Assembly (NCBI RefSeq): GCF_005080685.1
Contig: NZ_CP039371.1
Coordinates: 1,178,001-1,242,000, forward strand
Length of the DNA: 64,000 bases
Direction of reading: 5' to 3'
Origin: Pseudomonas putida
GTDB lineage: Bacteria > Pseudomonadota > Gammaproteobacteria > Pseudomonadales > Pseudomonadaceae
Both the position numbers and the translations under genes were made by a program. Below, in pieces: positions 46,118 through 55,177 of the stretch; position 1 is the stretch's first letter, and each line of letters opens with the position of its first letter. The notes under the pieces were generated by a model. The model saw only the letters and a list, made by a program, of their open reading frames with translations, did no database searches and was not told the origin of the DNA.

Positions 46118-47128
46118 TCAGCGGTGCGCCTTGGGCGCCTCGATAGCGAGCTCCGCGGCGCCCAGCGGATGCGTGCTGGCGTCGAAGAAGTGCAGGGTGG
46201 TTGTCGGCAGGTCACCGAAGCGGTCGATGAAATGCTGCTTCTGGTTGATCACCGACGCTTCGCTCAATGGCCGGATGGCGATTGAAAGATGCTTCGGTCG
46301 TGCCTCGCGGATCGCATCGAGCAGGTGCTGGTCGCTGCTGTCCAGATGCTGACCGAACAGGCATAGACCTTGGCTTTCCTGTGCCAGTTGACCGAGGCAC
46401 CAGGTGAGGTAGTCGGAGCTGCGGATGGCGCGCAGTTTTTCCTCGCTGCGTTCTTCGTTGACGAACAATGGCACTTCACCCGGAATGTTCACGGCAAACC
46501 CGTCCAGCAGTTCGCCGGCTTCGGCACTGCGCTGGCGCGTGCTGCCGTCGGGCAGCTTGAGCAGGTGCAGGCCGCCGTGCAGGTGCAGGACGCGGGTGCC
46601 CTCGCTGCGCGTGCGGCGCACGTCGAAGAAACCCTGCTCGTCGAACAGCGTGGCAAAGCCTTGCGCAGCGTGTTGCATGGCCCAGGGCAGGATCAGGTCA
46701 TAGTTGCTGGTGTACACGCTGCGGTAGCCATGCAAGGCCTGGTTGATCGCCGCCAGGCTGGTGGCAGGCATCAGCGGCCACGGCAGGTGCACCGTACGCA
46801 CGGCATGGATCAGCGCTTCCTTGATCGAGTAATAGCGGTTCAGCGGCGCGGTTGAGTTGATGGCCAGCGCGGCGTTGGCCCTTACCGTGTGGTTGAGCGT
46901 GCTCAACAGCGGCTCGAACAGCTCGCTGCCCAAGGACTTGAACAACGCCTGGTCACTGACCCCCAGGCCTTTCTTGCGACCAGCGCGCTGGGCCTCTTCG
47001 AACAGCGAGAAATAGCCAAACGGCTTCCATAGCGCGCGGCTGGCGCCATTGCCGAGCAGCAGGGCGTCGCAGGGGTGGCGCTGGTTGAGTTCTGGCCAAG
47101 GGGCAAGTCGGGCGTCGAGAGCTGGCAT
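46118..47128 (-). CDS. DUF4917 protein, SIR2-like fold
   Basis: A 336-aa protein, start at 47128. Motifs in the order expected of the SIR2-like superfamily: GNGAS (26-30, nucleotide loop), TSNYD (140-144) and HLHGGLH (182-188, with the possible catalytic His). It has no zinc-binding Cys pairs, so it is not a classical deacetylase sirtuin. Related SIR2-like domains act as NAD+-degrading effectors in phage defence; here that is an inference. It converges on the HTH gene with an 11-bp gap. Confidence 0.8.
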   Translation of the reverse strand: MPALDARLAPWPELNQRHPCDALLLGNGASRALWKPFGYFSLFEEAQRAGRKKGLGVSDQALFKSLGSELFEPLLSTLNHTVRANAALAINSTAPLNRYYSIKEALIHAVRTVHLPWPLMPATSLAAINQALHGYRSVYTSNYDLILPWAMQHAAQGFATLFDEQGFFDVRRTRSEGTRVLHLHGGLHLLKLPDGSTRQRSAEAGELLDGFAVNIPGEVPLFVNEERSEEKLRAIRSSDYLTWCLGQLAQESQGLCLFGQHLDSSDQHLLDAIREARPKHLSIAIRPLSEASVINQKQHFIDRFGDLPTTTLHFFDASTHPLGAAELAIEAPKAHR

Positions 47129-47236
47129 GCGCGGTCCATTCGGCAAAGCGGGAAACGGCGGGGACTTTAGCACGCCGTGCGAGGCTGCACCCTGCAAAAG
47201 CTTGTCTCATTCGATCTGTGAAGTCGTCCATTTTTG

Positions 47237-48934
47237 CTAGACAGAGGTCTCCTGCCGTTGCCGATTCCGCCACACGCGATACGCCCGTATCCCCGCTCGT
47301 ACCGAACCGAACAGCAGCTTGTCTTCCATCTCCCGGGCCATGCCCGAGCGCACCAGCATGCGCAGGAAGGTCCCGCGAGCGCGGGCGATGGCGAAGTGGA
47401 TGCCCTGGGCGGCCAGGGTATCGCGCACTTCACGCAGTGCCGCGATGCCGCTGACATCGATGCTGGTGACAGCCTCGGCGTCGAACAGCACGGCCTTGGG
47501 CTCGTTTTCGTGCTGCATGGCCTCGAGCAGGCGCGTCTTGAAGTAGTCGGCGTTGAAGAACAGGATCGCGTCGTCGAAGCGGTACACCACAAGGCCTGGT
47601 ACGGTGCGGGCGTCCTTGTGCCGGCGAATGTCGACCTGGCCCTCGGTGCCGGGGAGCCAGCCCAGTACCGCGTCGGTCGGCTGGTAGATCGTGTGCAACA
47701 GGCGCAGGATCGCCAGGGTCACGGCGAAGACGATACCGGGCAGTACACCCAGGCCCAGCACGCCGACCGTGGTCAGCAGGCACAGCCAGAACTCGAAGCG
47801 GCTCAGGCGCCTGATCAGCGGCAGCGACTTGACGTCGATCAGCCCCCAACCGGCCATCAGCAGCACGGCGCCCAGCGCTGCCTGGGGGATCCAGGCCATT
47901 GGCGCGGTGAAGAACAACAGGATCAAGGCGATGACCAGCGCGGCGATGATGCCCACCAACTGGCTCTTGCCGCCGACCATGTCGTTGACCGCAGTGCGCG
48001 AGTCGGCGCCGCTGATGGCGAAGCCTTGGGAAATGCCGGCAGCGAGGTTGCTCACGCCAAGAGCGACGAATTCGTGGTTGGCGTTGATCGCATAACCATG
48101 CCGTGCAGCGAAGCTGCGAGCGGTGAGCATGGCGCTGCAGAAACTCACCGTGGCGATCCCCAGGGCATCGCGCATCAGGCTTTTCATTTCCGCCAGGTTG
48201 GTCTGGGGCCAGGCCAGCTGGGGTATTCCCGCCGGCACCTTGCCGAGAATGGCGACACCGAAACGGTCCAGGCCGAACACGCCGGCCAACAGGGTGAACA
48301 CCGCCACCGTGACCAGCGCGGCGGGTAGGCGAGGGTAGCGCCGTGGCAGCCAGATCAGCAGGGCCAGCCCGCCGAGGCCGATGGCCAGGCTCAACCAGTG
48401 GATTTCGTTCAGGCGCTGGAGAAAGTTGATCAGGCTGAGGATGAAACCGTCGCCCTCGATCTTGAACCCCACCACCTTGGACAATTGCCCGGCGATCAGG
48501 CTCAGGCCGATACCGTTGAGGTAGCCGATCAGGATCGGCCGCGAGAAGAAGCTGGCAATGAAGCCGGCACGGGCCACCCCGGCGGCAATCAGCATCACCC
48601 CGACCAGCACGGTGACGATGACCGCCAGCTCCGCGGTGCGCTGCACCTCGCCCATGGCCAGTGGCGCCACGGCGCCAGCGATCATCGCGCAGGTGGCGGC
48701 GTCGGGGCCGACCATCAACTGGCGCGAACTGCCCACCAGGGCGTAGATCATCATCGGCAGTACGCAGGCGTATAGGCCGTATTGCGGCGGCAGGCCGACG
48801 ATCTGCGCATAGGCGATGGCGATGGGGATCTGGATCGCGGCGACCGATAGCCCGGCTTGGAGATCGGCGGAAAACCACTCGCGGCGATAGTGCAGCAGGT
48901 TGGCGAGGCCCGGGAGCCAGCGGGAAAGAAACAT
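47237..48934 (-). CDS. SulP-family anion transporter with STAS domain
   Basis: A 565-aa transporter; start at 48934 (MFLSRWLPGLANLLHYR). The SulP signature PIAIAYAQIVGLPPQYGLYACVLPMMIYALVGSSRQLMVGPDAA is at the N-terminal membrane domain, with about 12-14 segments, and a C-terminal STAS domain (AVLFDAEAVTSIDVSGIAALREV). It may carry sulfate, bicarbonate or a dicarboxylate. No neighbour reveals which; it is not next to a carbonic anhydrase. Confidence 0.9.
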   Translation of the reverse strand: MFLSRWLPGLANLLHYRREWFSADLQAGLSVAAIQIPIAIAYAQIVGLPPQYGLYACVLPMMIYALVGSSRQLMVGPDAATCAMIAGAVAPLAMGEVQRTAELAVIVTVLVGVMLIAAGVARAGFIASFFSRPILIGYLNGIGLSLIAGQLSKVVGFKIEGDGFILSLINFLQRLNEIHWLSLAIGLGGLALLIWLPRRYPRLPAALVTVAVFTLLAGVFGLDRFGVAILGKVPAGIPQLAWPQTNLAEMKSLMRDALGIATVSFCSAMLTARSFAARHGYAINANHEFVALGVSNLAAGISQGFAISGADSRTAVNDMVGGKSQLVGIIAALVIALILLFFTAPMAWIPQAALGAVLLMAGWGLIDVKSLPLIRRLSRFEFWLCLLTTVGVLGLGVLPGIVFAVTLAILRLLHTIYQPTDAVLGWLPGTEGQVDIRRHKDARTVPGLVVYRFDDAILFFNADYFKTRLLEAMQHENEPKAVLFDAEAVTSIDVSGIAALREVRDTLAAQGIHFAIARARGTFLRMLVRSGMAREMEDKLLFGSVRAGIRAYRVWRNRQRQETSV

Positions 48935-49077
48935 GGCAGTCCTTTCAGGATGTTTCGCGAATCCTTGAAGCATATTCGCCATTGGCCGTTTCGCTTGCAA
49001 GCCGACACGTGCGCTGCGCATTCAAGCGAAACGTGGGGGAGGGCGCCCTGGGCCAGGTCAACGAAAGGACAGAAACG

Positions 49078-49101
49078 AAAAAAGGAGCCGAGGCTCCTTT
49101 T
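49078..49101 (-). terminator. Terminator after tRNA-Gly
   Basis: Minus strand AAGGAGCC-tc-GGCTCCTT followed by TTTT; it lies 45 nt past the tRNA 3' end. Confidence 0.85.
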
Positions 49102-49145
49102 GACAGCGATGACGTTGCTGGAACGCCATGCGGGGGAATGCGATG

Positions 49146-49219
49146 TGGAGCGGGTAGAGGGAATCGAACCCTCAACTAAAGCTTGGGAAGCTTTCGTTTT
49201 GCCACTAAACTATACCCGC
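49146..49219 (-). tRNA. tRNA-Gly (anticodon CCC)
   Basis: A 74-nt cloverleaf on the minus strand: acceptor stem GCGGGTA/TACCCGC, anticodon loop TTCCCAA between AAAGC and GCTTT (CCC at the centre), T-arm GAGGGTTCGATTCCCTC, and an encoded CCA end. Closely resembles E. coli glyU. Confidence 0.95.
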
Positions 49220-49330
49220 TTGAACGGTCGACTTTGTACCAGAAACGGCCGGCAATTAGAAGCCCATGTTATAAAAAAGCGTGTCGGCGGCCTGTAGCCT
49301 GCGGGTCGAGACCCCAGGTCGCCGATGTGC

Positions 49331-50215
49331 TCAGATGGCCAGTGCATGCTGCTCCTGCGCGTGGTTGTAACGCGGTCGGTGCTCACGCGCGGTCGGCTTG
49401 AGGAAGCCGAGCAAGGCGTCGCGGGTGGCTTCACAGGCGGATTTGTGCTCCATGTCGAGGAAGTGCCCGGCATCGCGGATCACGCTGAAGTGGCTCTTGT
49501 CCACATGGCGGCCGAACTGCCGGGCATCGTCGACGGTGGTGTACTCGTCAAGGTCGCCGTTGATGAACAGCACCGGGATATCGATGTTGCGCGCCGCAGT
49601 CAGTGCCCGCTGCAGATCATGCTGCAGCACCTGGTTGATATGAAAATGCATCTGCGCGTATTCGTGGCTGTCCAGGCTGCTCACGTGGCGGTAGTTGAAG
49701 CGCTTGAACAGCGACGGCAGGTATTTGCCGATGGTGTCGTTGACCAGGTTGCCCACCTGGTACCGATCGCACGCGGCCAGGTACTGGCAACCGCGGTCGA
49801 GGTAGTCGCGCATCGGTTCGTTGATGATCGGCGAGAATGAGCTGACCACCGCCTTTTTCACCAGCCGAGGCTGGTGCGCCAGCGCCAGCAGGGTGCAGGC
49901 TCCGCCCCACGAGAACGACATCACGTGATCGGCATGGAAGTGCTCGATCAACTCCAGCAGGATGTAGGCCTCGGTCTCCTTGGTGATGAGCCGTTCCTGG
50001 CGATTGTGCGGCTTGGACTTGCCCGCATAGGGCTGGTCATAGAGCACGACGTTGAATTGCGGGTGCAGGTTGCGCACCGTCTGTGCAAACGAGGCCGTGG
50101 TAGCCAGCGAACCGTTGATCAGGATGATCGTCTTCTCGGCCGCATCCGCGCGATAGAACTCCGTGTAAACCCGATACTGACCTTGGATATCAAGTACAGC
50201 GATTTCTGGCCTCAT
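49331..50215 (-). CDS. phaG: PhaG, 3-hydroxyacyl-ACP thioesterase/transacylase
   Basis: A 294-aa alpha/beta-hydrolase that diverts 3-hydroxyacyl groups from fatty acid synthesis to medium-chain polyhydroxyalkanoate. The sequence matches PhaG of P. putida as I recall it (MRPEIAVLDIQGQYRVYTEF...). Nucleophile S102 lies in FSWGGA, and the C-terminal His in RDAGHFLDM. The RBS CAGGAG is 8 nt upstream. It is monocistronic; pha synthase genes are elsewhere. Upstream is a 344-bp regulatory gap. Confidence 0.94.
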   Translation of the reverse strand: MRPEIAVLDIQGQYRVYTEFYRADAAEKTIILINGSLATTASFAQTVRNLHPQFNVVLYDQPYAGKSKPHNRQERLITKETEAYILLELIEHFHADHVMSFSWGGACTLLALAHQPRLVKKAVVSSFSPIINEPMRDYLDRGCQYLAACDRYQVGNLVNDTIGKYLPSLFKRFNYRHVSSLDSHEYAQMHFHINQVLQHDLQRALTAARNIDIPVLFINGDLDEYTTVDDARQFGRHVDKSHFSVIRDAGHFLDMEHKSACEATRDALLGFLKPTAREHRPRYNHAQEQHALAI

Positions 50216-50559
50216 GTCATCGACTCCTGGCGCAAAAAGGGTATTCGCGTCACCTAGGGTGCACGTGCTTTATGACAGGTAGGCATTTGCCTGAAGCTAA
50301 AACCCGGGGCCCTGTGTCGATCCTTGGCAGGCGTGTCGACGGTATTGTTGTTGGCGGGCAATCTGCCGTGCCCCAGGGCATCTGGGCCTTGGGTGGCCGG
50401 CAAAAAGGCGTCTTGGACTGCGAGAGTGACCAACGGGTCACATGCAGACCGACGAATTAGCAGTCAAGCAGCGAGGCGGTGTTCCCGCAAGGGCCGCTCA
50501 GGGAGAAATATGACCTGAACCGCCAAGCGGTCGTATGACGTCCGTACATCGCCTGGCCT
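50216..50559. other. Intergenic region between phaG and rsuA
   Basis: No gene seen on either strand. A short perfect hairpin gtgacc-aacg-ggtcac (50426-50441) is the only structure noticed. The phaG promoter must be here; I could not assign a sigma factor. Confidence 0.4.
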
Positions 50560-51252
50560 TCAGACCGAGGCGACTTCCTCGGCGGTGAGCGAGCGAAACT
50601 CCCCAGGGGCCAGTGCCGGGTCAAGGTGGATCGCGCCCATGCTCTCGCGGTGCAGCCCCAGCACCTTGTTGTCGAAGAAACCGAACATGCGCTTGACCTG
50701 GTGATAGCGGCCTTCGACGATCGCCAGCCGCGCCTTGCGCGGGCCGAGGATATCCAGCTGGGCGGGCTGCGTGGTGAGGTTCTCGAAGGCGAAATACAGG
50801 CCTTGCTGGAACGTGGCGGCGTAGTGCGCGCCGATCTCGTCCTCGGTCTCGACCAGATAATGCTTGGGCAGTTTGGTCTGCGGTTGGGTCAGGCGCCGCG
50901 ACCATTGGCCGTCGTTGGTCAGGATCAGCAGGCCGGTGGTGTTGTAGTCCAGGCGCCCGGCGATGTGCAGGTCTTCGCGCAGTGGGTGCGGCAACAGGTC
51001 GAGGACGGTGCGGTGTTGCGGGTCCTGGGTGGCGCTGACGCATCCGGTTGGCTTGTGCAGCATCAGGTAGCGCGCCGGGCGACCGGCCTGGATCACCTCG
51101 TCGTCCACCTCGACTCGGCTGAACTCGCGGACCTCGCTTTGCGGGTCGGCCACCCATTCGCCGTCCAGCCGCACACGGCGCTGCGCCAGCAACAGGCGCA
51201 CTTGCTGGCGGTTGTAGCAGGGCAGATTGGCGAAGAAGCGGTCGAGGCGCAT
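50560..51252 (-). CDS. rsuA: RsuA-type pseudouridine synthase (16S rRNA U516)
   Basis: A 230-aa enzyme. N-terminal S4 RNA-binding domain (MRLDRFFANLPCYNRQQVRLLLAQRRVRLDG), then the catalytic domain with D102 in AGRLDYNTTGLLILTNDG, at the same position as in E. coli RsuA, and KHYLVETEDEI / KARLAIVEGRYHQVKRMFGFFDN. It isomerises one uridine in 16S rRNA. Preceded by the small CWC gene (31 nt gap). Confidence 0.93.
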   Translation of the reverse strand: MRLDRFFANLPCYNRQQVRLLLAQRRVRLDGEWVADPQSEVREFSRVEVDDEVIQAGRPARYLMLHKPTGCVSATQDPQHRTVLDLLPHPLREDLHIAGRLDYNTTGLLILTNDGQWSRRLTQPQTKLPKHYLVETEDEIGAHYAATFQQGLYFAFENLTTQPAQLDILGPRKARLAIVEGRYHQVKRMFGFFDNKVLGLHRESMGAIHLDPALAPGEFRSLTAEEVASV

Positions 51253-51283
51253 GGCAAGGTCGGTATCGATCGGGGGGCGCAGT

Positions 51284-51505
51284 CTATCGTGTCGGCGGCG
51301 TCACTTGTGCGGCCAATTGTTGCTCGACTGCGGCGCACGCCGGACAAAGGCAGGCACGGTCGCGCAGTTCGTCGGGAAGTGCCTGCAACACGGCGGGGTC
51401 GATGCTGACCGAGAAGCACCAGCAGGGCTGCGTGGCGGTGCGCGGATCGGCCAGGGTGCATCGGTTGAGAGCACCGCACGCGGGGCAGCGCAGGGGATCG
51501 TTCAC
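51284..51505 (-). CDS. Small cysteine-rich CWC protein
   Basis: A 73-aa protein with paired CxxC motifs (CPACGALNRC, CWCFSVSI, CLCPACAAV), the pattern of the Cysteine-rich CWC family. Probably binds zinc. It lies 31 nt upstream of rsuA on the same strand, so an operon is likely. Function unknown. Confidence 0.78.
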   Translation of the reverse strand: MNDPLRCPACGALNRCTLADPRTATQPCWCFSVSIDPAVLQALPDELRDRACLCPACAAVEQQLAAQVTPPTR

Positions 51506-51645
51506 GCTGTATCTACCTGTTTCAAATTATTGCACAAAGGGCACTGCACCTCGGCGCAGTTGTCTTAATCAATGCCGATGAGCGTGTGCTCGCCGGCGCT
51601 CGCCAACGCCGTTGGCCGGGCATCCCTGCGGTCCAGGAGGCCGCC

Positions 51646-52092
51646 ATGTCCTATCGAATTCTACTGATCGCCCTGTTGGGCCTGATGACTTCCGCCTGCG
51701 CGCCCTATTATGGCGACGGAGGCTATTATCGCTCGGATACCTACTACAGCGGTGGGTATGTGAACCCCGGGTACTACCGCTATGACCGTTACTATGGAGC
51801 GCCGCAGCCTCGATATTACTATCAGCCCGCACCACGCTACTACCGGCCGGCACCCGCGCCGCATCACTATCAGGGCCACCCGCGGCCAGGCATGAACCAG
51901 TGGCATGGCAACCCGCGCAACGACTATGGCAATCGTCAGCGTCATGATTACGGACGTGACCGGGACCGTCACGATTACCGCAACAACAGCCAGCGCTACC
52001 AGAATGACCGCTGGCATTCCAGCGGCCGTGGTGACCGCGACCGCCGACCCGACGGCATGCGTGGCGAGCGCAACCGCAACTGGCAGCGCTAA
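51646..52092 (+). CDS. Predicted lipoprotein, Tyr/Arg/His-rich
   Basis: A 148-aa precursor with start at 51646 and a perfect AGGAGG upstream. Signal peptide with lipobox LMTSAC (C18). The mature part is very rich in Tyr (GDGGYYRSDTYYSGGYVNPGYYRYDRYY) in the first half and in Arg, Asn, Asp and His (YGRDRDRHDYRNNSQRYQNDRWHSSGRGDRDRRPDG) in the second. Low complexity, likely disordered, envelope-located. No function known to me. Confidence 0.78.
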   Translation: MSYRILLIALLGLMTSACAPYYGDGGYYRSDTYYSGGYVNPGYYRYDRYYGAPQPRYYYQPAPRYYRPAPAPHHYQGHPRPGMNQWHGNPRNDYGNRQRHDYGRDRDRHDYRNNSQRYQNDRWHSSGRGDRDRRPDGMRGERNRNWQR

Positions 52093-52109
52093 GGCAAGAA
52101 GAGCCGCTG

Positions 52110-53216
52110 TCAGCCGAGGTCAGCCAATGGATGGCGCCCCTCCCAAGCCTTGGTGAAGTGCGCCTCGACCACCGCCGCCGGTACCTGTGACACGTCGGGC
52201 CAGTGCCAGCGCGGTTGGTTGTCCTTGTCCAGCAGGCGGGCACGTACCCCTTCGCTGAATTCCGGGTGGCGGCAGCAGTTCAGGCTCAAGGTGTATTCCA
52301 TCTGGAACACCTGCGCCAATGACAGGTGCCGGGCGCGCCTGATCTGTTCCCACACCAGGTGCGCCGTCAGCGGGCAGCCCTCGTGCAGGCGCTGGCCCGC
52401 TTCGGCCAGCAGCGGGTCGCTGTGGTGCTTCAGGCTTTCCAGTGCGCGCCAGGCTGCCGCGGCGTCGGCGACATCCAGTAACTCATCGATCCTCTGCTTG
52501 CGCGGCAGCCATTGCGCCGCCGGCAGTTGGGCGCTGGCGCGATGCTGCTCGGCCTTGAGCAAGCTGTTCAACTGAAGGGCGGTCTGTTCCTGCCAGTTCA
52601 GTTGCAGCAGTTCCTCGATCAGGGCGTCTTGCTGTTGGTCACCCAAGAAGCGGTCGGCCAGGCCCAGGTCCAATGCGTCGCGAGCATTGATTGGGGCGCC
52701 GGTCAGGCCGAGAAATAGCCCGAGCTTGCCGGGCAGCCGGGCGAGGAACCAGCTGGCGCCCACATCCGGATACAGCCCGATGCTAATCTCCGGCATCGCC
52801 AGCCGGCTGCTGGGCGTGACGATACGCACGCAGGCCCCTTGCAAGAGCCCCATGCCGCCGCCGAGCACATGCCCATGGCCCCAGCACAGCAGCGGCTTTG
52901 GGTAGGTGTGCAGGGCGTAGTCGAGGCGGTATTCGGCGGCGAAGAAACTGGCAGCCAGTGGCGGCACGCTGCCTGGGTGATCGCGACAGGCCTGGGCCAG
53001 GGCGCGGACGTCACCGCCGGCGCAGAACGCCTTGGCGCCGTTGCCCCGCAGCAGCACGCAGACGATGCCGGGGTCACGGGCCCATTCGTGCAGTTGTTCG
53101 CCGAGCCGTTCGATCATCGGCAGATTAAGGGCGTTGAGCGCCTTGGGCGCATCCAGGGTGGCGATGCCGATACGAGCGCCATCGACACCGGTGAGTACCT
53201 CGCAGTGAATGGACAT
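52110..53216 (-). CDS. 3-hydroxyisobutyryl-CoA hydrolase-type enoyl-CoA hydratase/isomerase
   Basis: A 368-aa crotonase-superfamily protein, longer than plain enoyl-CoA hydratases and of the length of HIBCH enzymes in valine breakdown. Oxyanion-hole segments are KAFCAGGDVRALAQ and GHGHVLGGGMGLLQGACVRIVT; active-site region MPEISIGLYPDVGASWFLARLPG. The C-terminal extension with MEYTLSLNCCRHPEFSEGVRARLLDKDNQPRW is the HIBCH signature. Monocistronic between convergent lipoprotein and divergent ung. Confidence 0.88.
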   Translation of the reverse strand: MSIHCEVLTGVDGARIGIATLDAPKALNALNLPMIERLGEQLHEWARDPGIVCVLLRGNGAKAFCAGGDVRALAQACRDHPGSVPPLAASFFAAEYRLDYALHTYPKPLLCWGHGHVLGGGMGLLQGACVRIVTPSSRLAMPEISIGLYPDVGASWFLARLPGKLGLFLGLTGAPINARDALDLGLADRFLGDQQQDALIEELLQLNWQEQTALQLNSLLKAEQHRASAQLPAAQWLPRKQRIDELLDVADAAAAWRALESLKHHSDPLLAEAGQRLHEGCPLTAHLVWEQIRRARHLSLAQVFQMEYTLSLNCCRHPEFSEGVRARLLDKDNQPRWHWPDVSQVPAAVVEAHFTKAWEGRHPLADLG

Positions 53217-53343
53217 GGACTACCTCGCGCAAGTCATCTCCCCAGTATGGCTTGCCACGCCGATCATGCCGGTCGTCGGTCGGATCGATTGACAAGCAGG
53301 GGCCGCGTTACCTAGTGTCGCGCCATTGTTTACGGATGGCTCC

Positions 53344-54036
53344 ATGACTGACGACGATCGCATCAAACTCGAACCGAGCTGGAAGGCCGCCTTGCGTGGC
53401 GAGTTCGACCAACCCTACATGCATCAGCTGCGCGAGTTCCTGCGCCAGGAGCACGCTGCCGGCAAGGAGATCTATCCGCCAGGGCCGTTGATATTCAACG
53501 CGCTCAACTCCACGCCGCTGCACGACGTGAAGGTGGTGATCCTCGGCCAGGACCCCTACCACGGCCCCGGCCAGGCCCATGGCCTGTGCTTCTCGGTGCA
53601 ACCAGGCATCGCCACGCCACCTTCGCTGGTGAACATCTACAAGGAACTGCAGCGCGACCTGAACATACCCATCCCCAACCATGGTTGCCTGCAAAGCTGG
53701 GCCGACCAGGGCGTGCTGCTGCTGAACACGACGATGACCGTGGAACGGGCCAATGCCGCGTCGCATGCCAAGCGCGGCTGGGAGTTCTTCACCGACCGGA
53801 TCATCCAGGTGGTCAGCGAGCAATGCCCGAACGTGGTGTTCCTGCTGTGGGGCTCGCATGCCCAGAGCAAGCAGAAGCTGATCGATGGCACCAAGCACCT
53901 GGTGCTCAAATCGGTGCACCCGTCGCCGCTGTCGGCGTATCGAGGGTTCCTTGGCTGCGGGCATTTCAGCAGGGCCAATGGGTTTCTCGAGCAGCGGGGG
54001 TTGGCGCCGATCAATTGGGCGTTGCCGCCGTTGTAG
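53344..54036 (+). CDS. ung: Ung, uracil-DNA glycosylase
   Basis: A 230-aa family-1 UDG that removes uracil from DNA. The ATG at 53344 gives the normal length. Catalytic D70 is in [18 protein letters not shown] (68-85); the second motif [18 protein letters not shown] carries the leucine-loop H and [11 protein letters not shown] is also conserved. Divergent from the hydrolase gene. Confidence 0.97.
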   Translation: MTDDDRIKLEPSWKAALRGEFDQPYMHQLREFLRQEHAAGKEIYPPGPLIFNALNSTPLHDVKVVILGQDPYHGPGQAHGLCFSVQPGIATPPSLVNIYKELQRDLNIPIPNHGCLQSWADQGVLLLNTTMTVERANAASHAKRGWEFFTDRIIQVVSEQCPNVVFLLWGSHAQSKQKLIDGTKHLVLKSVHPSPLSAYRGFLGCGHFSRANGFLEQRGLAPINWALPPL

Positions 54037-54050
54037 TTCGCGGTGGCCTT

Positions 54051-54132
54051 TTCGCGGGTAAACCCGCTCCTACAGGTCCCCCACCATCCTCAAGGGCAAT
54101 GGAGATCCTGTAGGAGCGGGTTTACCCGCGAA
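54051..54132. repeat. REP pair after ung
   Basis: Perfect 26-nt arms 54051-54076 and 54107-54132, core ttcgcgggtaaacccgctcc. Loop about 30 nt. Separates convergent ung and abrB. Confidence 0.9.
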
Positions 54133-54145
54133 GAGGGCGACGCGA

Positions 54146-55177
54146 TCAAGGCTGGTTGGCGTTCCACCACCTGAACAACGGCTCGGCCAGAAATAGCACG
54201 AACAACAAGCGCATCACCTGCAACGCCGTCACCAGCGGCACCGACAGTTGCAGGGTCTCCGCCGTCAGGCTCATCTCGGCGATGCCGCCGGGCATCATGC
54301 CCAAGGTCAGCGAGCGCAGGTCAAGCGCGGTCAATACGCTCAACCCCCATGCGGCGCTGGCGGCAATCAACATGCACAGCGCCGTGGCGAACAAGGTGCG
54401 CCCCAGGAACGATGGCGCGCGGCGGAAGAACGCCCGGTTGAAGTGGCACGCCAGGCCACTGCCGATCAACCACTGGCCGATCTGGCTGGCGCCATTGGGC
54501 AAGGCGATCTGCAGGTCGCCCGCCAGGCTCACGGTCGCGGCCACCAGCAGTGGGCCGAACAGCCAAGGATTGGGCTGGCGCAGACGTTGCCAGGCGAAAC
54601 CGACCGCCACGCCTGCCGGCACGATCAACGCAAGCCACTCCCAGCTCACGCTGCCGGTGTGATTCAGCGCCACGCCATCGCCAAGCAGGAACTTGAACAG
54701 GGCCGGCACGCACAGTACTACCGCCAGCACCCGCAGGCTCTGCGCTGCCGCCACCTGGCTGAGCACCGCGCCGTTGCGTGCGCCGAGATTGACCATCTCA
54801 CCCGAGCCCCCGGGCATGCTGGCGAAGAATGCCGTGGCACGGTCTTCGCCAGTGCGGCGCAACAACCACACGCTGATCACGCTGGACAGGGTAGTGAACA
54901 GCGCGCCGAAGAAGATCAACGCGAAGTGGCTGGCCACCTGCTCGATCACCGCTGGGGTGAAATGCAGGCCGATGCCGATGCCAATGATGCACTGCCCGCA
55001 TTTGCGGCCATTGGGGATTTCCGACAGCTGCCAGGGTGTCAGGCAGCGCACCAGGATGATCGCCAGCAACGCGCCGACCATCCATGGCAAAGGCCAGCCG
55101 ACCTTGCTGGCGGCAAAACCGCCGGCAAGGCCGACCAGCCCAGTGGCCCAGTACAGCGGCAACGACCGGTCAGGCAT
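54146..55177 (-). CDS. abrB: AbrB-family (COG3180) membrane protein
   Basis: A 343-aa inner-membrane protein of the AbrB/putative ammonia monooxygenase family, not related to the Bacillus DNA-binding AbrB. About nine membrane segments in two repeats: each has the motif WxxGxLL / MPGGxxEM (FASMPGGSGEMVNLG and LGMMPGGIAEMSLTAE). The start overlaps the tctA stop by 8 nt, so it is co-translated with the tricarboxylate transporter; function unknown, possibly accessory to transport. Confidence 0.82.
   Translation of the reverse strand: MPDRSLPLYWATGLVGLAGGFAASKVGWPLPWMVGALLAIILVRCLTPWQLSEIPNGRKCGQCIIGIGIGLHFTPAVIEQVASHFALIFFGALFTTLSSVISVWLLRRTGEDRATAFFASMPGGSGEMVNLGARNGAVLSQVAAAQSLRVLAVVLCVPALFKFLLGDGVALNHTGSVSWEWLALIVPAGVAVGFAWQRLRQPNPWLFGPLLVAATVSLAGDLQIALPNGASQIGQWLIGSGLACHFNRAFFRRAPSFLGRTLFATALCMLIAASAAWGLSVLTALDLRSLTLGMMPGGIAEMSLTAETLQLSVPLVTALQVMRLLFVLFLAEPLFRWWNANQP

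Noticed and set aside
50216..50559. Sigma-54 promoter for phaG
   Set aside because: A GGGCACG...TTGC run exists on the minus strand, but the -24/-12 spacing is one nt too long.
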